Translations under genes and position numbers: made by a program
Assembly: GCA_025655635.1 (NCBI GenBank)
Contig: JAHXIM010000450.1
Span: 1-6,619, forward strand
Length of the DNA stretch: 6,619 nt
Direction of reading: 5' to 3'
DNA from: a gamma proteobacterium symbiont of Lucinoma myriamae
GTDB lineage: Bacteria; Pseudomonadota; Gammaproteobacteria; GRL18
Shown: positions 5,936 through 6,619 of the stretch, one piece after another
How positions within the stretch are numbered: position 1 is the first letter of the stretch
How the letters are laid out: every line of letters starts with the position of its first letter
The notes under the pieces: model-generated
The model's database searches: none
The model's input: only the letters and a program-made list of their open reading frames with translations
What the model was told of the DNA's origin: nothing

Positions 5936-6619
5936 TTAAAAAATGCCATTATAGATTCTATTGGCGATTTCCTTTCTATTACTTGTCCTGAGTGGATTAT
6001 TCAACATGATCACAAAGGGATATGTTTCTCCAGATGGGGACAGCATATAACCGGCAAAGCTTGATATTCCTCTGAGCGTACCTGTTTTCGCCTGAAATCG
6101 ATTTTGGTAATTTCTTAATAAACGATGGTAGGGTTTAAAATGAATCAGCAAACTCATCATCTCACTGGCGGTAATTTTATTTTTTCTTGATAAGCCCGAG
6201 CCTTCTTCCAGCGTAAAATCATTAATCCCAACGGTGTTGTGTAAAAACTCAGCAACCACCTGACGGCCTTTTTCAAGATCGGCTGGAGCGCCCTTTTTTT
6301 CTCCACCTAAAATAATAAGCAATTGGTTGGCTATAAAATTATTGGAATAAATAAACAATGTCTGAATAATTTCAGACACGGGGGCAGAGTAATGAGTCAT
6401 TAATTTTTTTTACGCTGGAGGAATCGGCTTATTAATCATATGAACGGGAATATCAATTTTCTCTGCTTTTAAAAAAGCCTGCAGGAGCTCTGCAAAATTT
6501 TTCAGGGTACGCTGTGTCTGTTTACCCAGATTGATCGTATACGTCAAAACTTCCCACGTTGACGGATCATGCCACTTTATTTAAGGGCTGAATTTTTTCA
6601 GTTAAATTCCATGGCATAA
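5936..6619 (-). pseudogene. dacB: Broken DacB-type (peptidase S13, PBP4-like) D-Ala-D-Ala carboxypeptidase, C-terminal part
   Basis: The intact protein would be a periplasmic penicillin-binding protein that trims or cuts peptidoglycan peptides. The visible part keeps two of the three catalytic motifs: S-N-N in YSNNFIANQL (near 6338-6346) and K-T-G in AKTGTLRGISSFAGYM (near 6080-6088). EEGSGLSRKNKIT lies between them, as in S13 enzymes. The SxxK motif would lie beyond the right edge. A 154-codon open stretch (5936-6400) starts at a Met, but homology continues upstream in the same frame through a TAA at 6410-6412, with INKPIPPA before it and KKLMTHYSAP after it. Further upstream, DPSTWEVLTYTINLGKQ is open only from about 6580. 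The preceding residues, NLTEKIQPLNKVA, are in another frame that ends at a TGA (6569-6567), so a one-base shift lies at about 6567-6583. No Shine-Dalgarno precedes the internal Met. Two sequencing errors are the alternative. Confidence 0.8.
6410..6412 (-). other. Premature in-frame TAA in the dacB remnant
   Basis: The codons read GCG TAA AAA AAA TTA ATG. S13-like sequence continues in the same frame on both sides, so a single substitution (for example from CAA, GAA or AAA) would explain the stop without any indel. It lies beside a run of eight A residues on the coding strand. Confidence 0.75.

Noticed and set aside
5936..6400. A stand-alone 154-residue penicillin-binding-like protein starting at the Met at 6400.
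   Set aside because: There is no ribosome-binding site, homology continues upstream through the stop, and the SxxK active-site motif would be missing. A pseudogene remnant explains it better.

Overview
The window looks like chromosomal DNA of a gammaproteobacterium. Five minus-strand genes form the conserved series miaB - ybeZ - ybeY - corC(ybeX) - lnt, and their protein motifs match the Escherichia coli-type proteins closely. The DNA is moderately AT-rich. I cannot name a genus. Both flanks of the cluster carry decaying or interrupted genes, so the surrounding chromosome appears to have been rearranged.

Layout from left to right. Positions 1 to about 88 look like the end of an insertion sequence, probably IS3-like, that runs off the left edge. 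It shows a terminal-repeat-like end, a stem-loop, a Shine-Dalgarno site and the first codons of a probable transposase on the minus strand. Positions 90-263 hold the last 57 codons of a plus-strand sensor histidine kinase, which keeps its G2 ATP-binding box but is cut off by the element. A 63-base gap with no clear terminator follows. The minus-strand cluster spans 327-5804: lnt (apolipoprotein N-acyltransferase), corC (CBS-domain protein linked to Mg/Co homeostasis), ybeY (rRNA maturation endoribonuclease), ybeZ (PhoH-like ATPase) and miaB (tRNA methylthiotransferase). An AT-rich 131-base leader lies ahead of miaB. Positions 5936-6619 hold the C-terminal part of a minus-strand DacB-type (S13) D-Ala-D-Ala carboxypeptidase, broken by an in-frame stop and a frameshift, and running off the right edge.

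How the genes work together. The cluster is transcribed from miaB toward lnt. Three of its four junctions are very tight: 3 bases between miaB and ybeZ, a 1-base TAATG overlap between ybeZ and ybeY, and an abutting TAA/ATG between corC and lnt. This suggests one transcript with translational coupling. The only real gap, 73 bases ahead of corC, holds a plausible sigma-70 promoter. MiaB acts on tRNA, YbeY and YbeZ on rRNA and ribosome quality, CorC on divalent cations, and Lnt on the last step of lipoprotein maturation.

I found no new defence, metabolic or regulatory system. The points most worth a second look are the insertion-sequence boundary inside the kinase gene, the stem-loop over the transposase ribosome-binding site, the doubly broken dacB remnant and a run of ten A residues inside ybeY.
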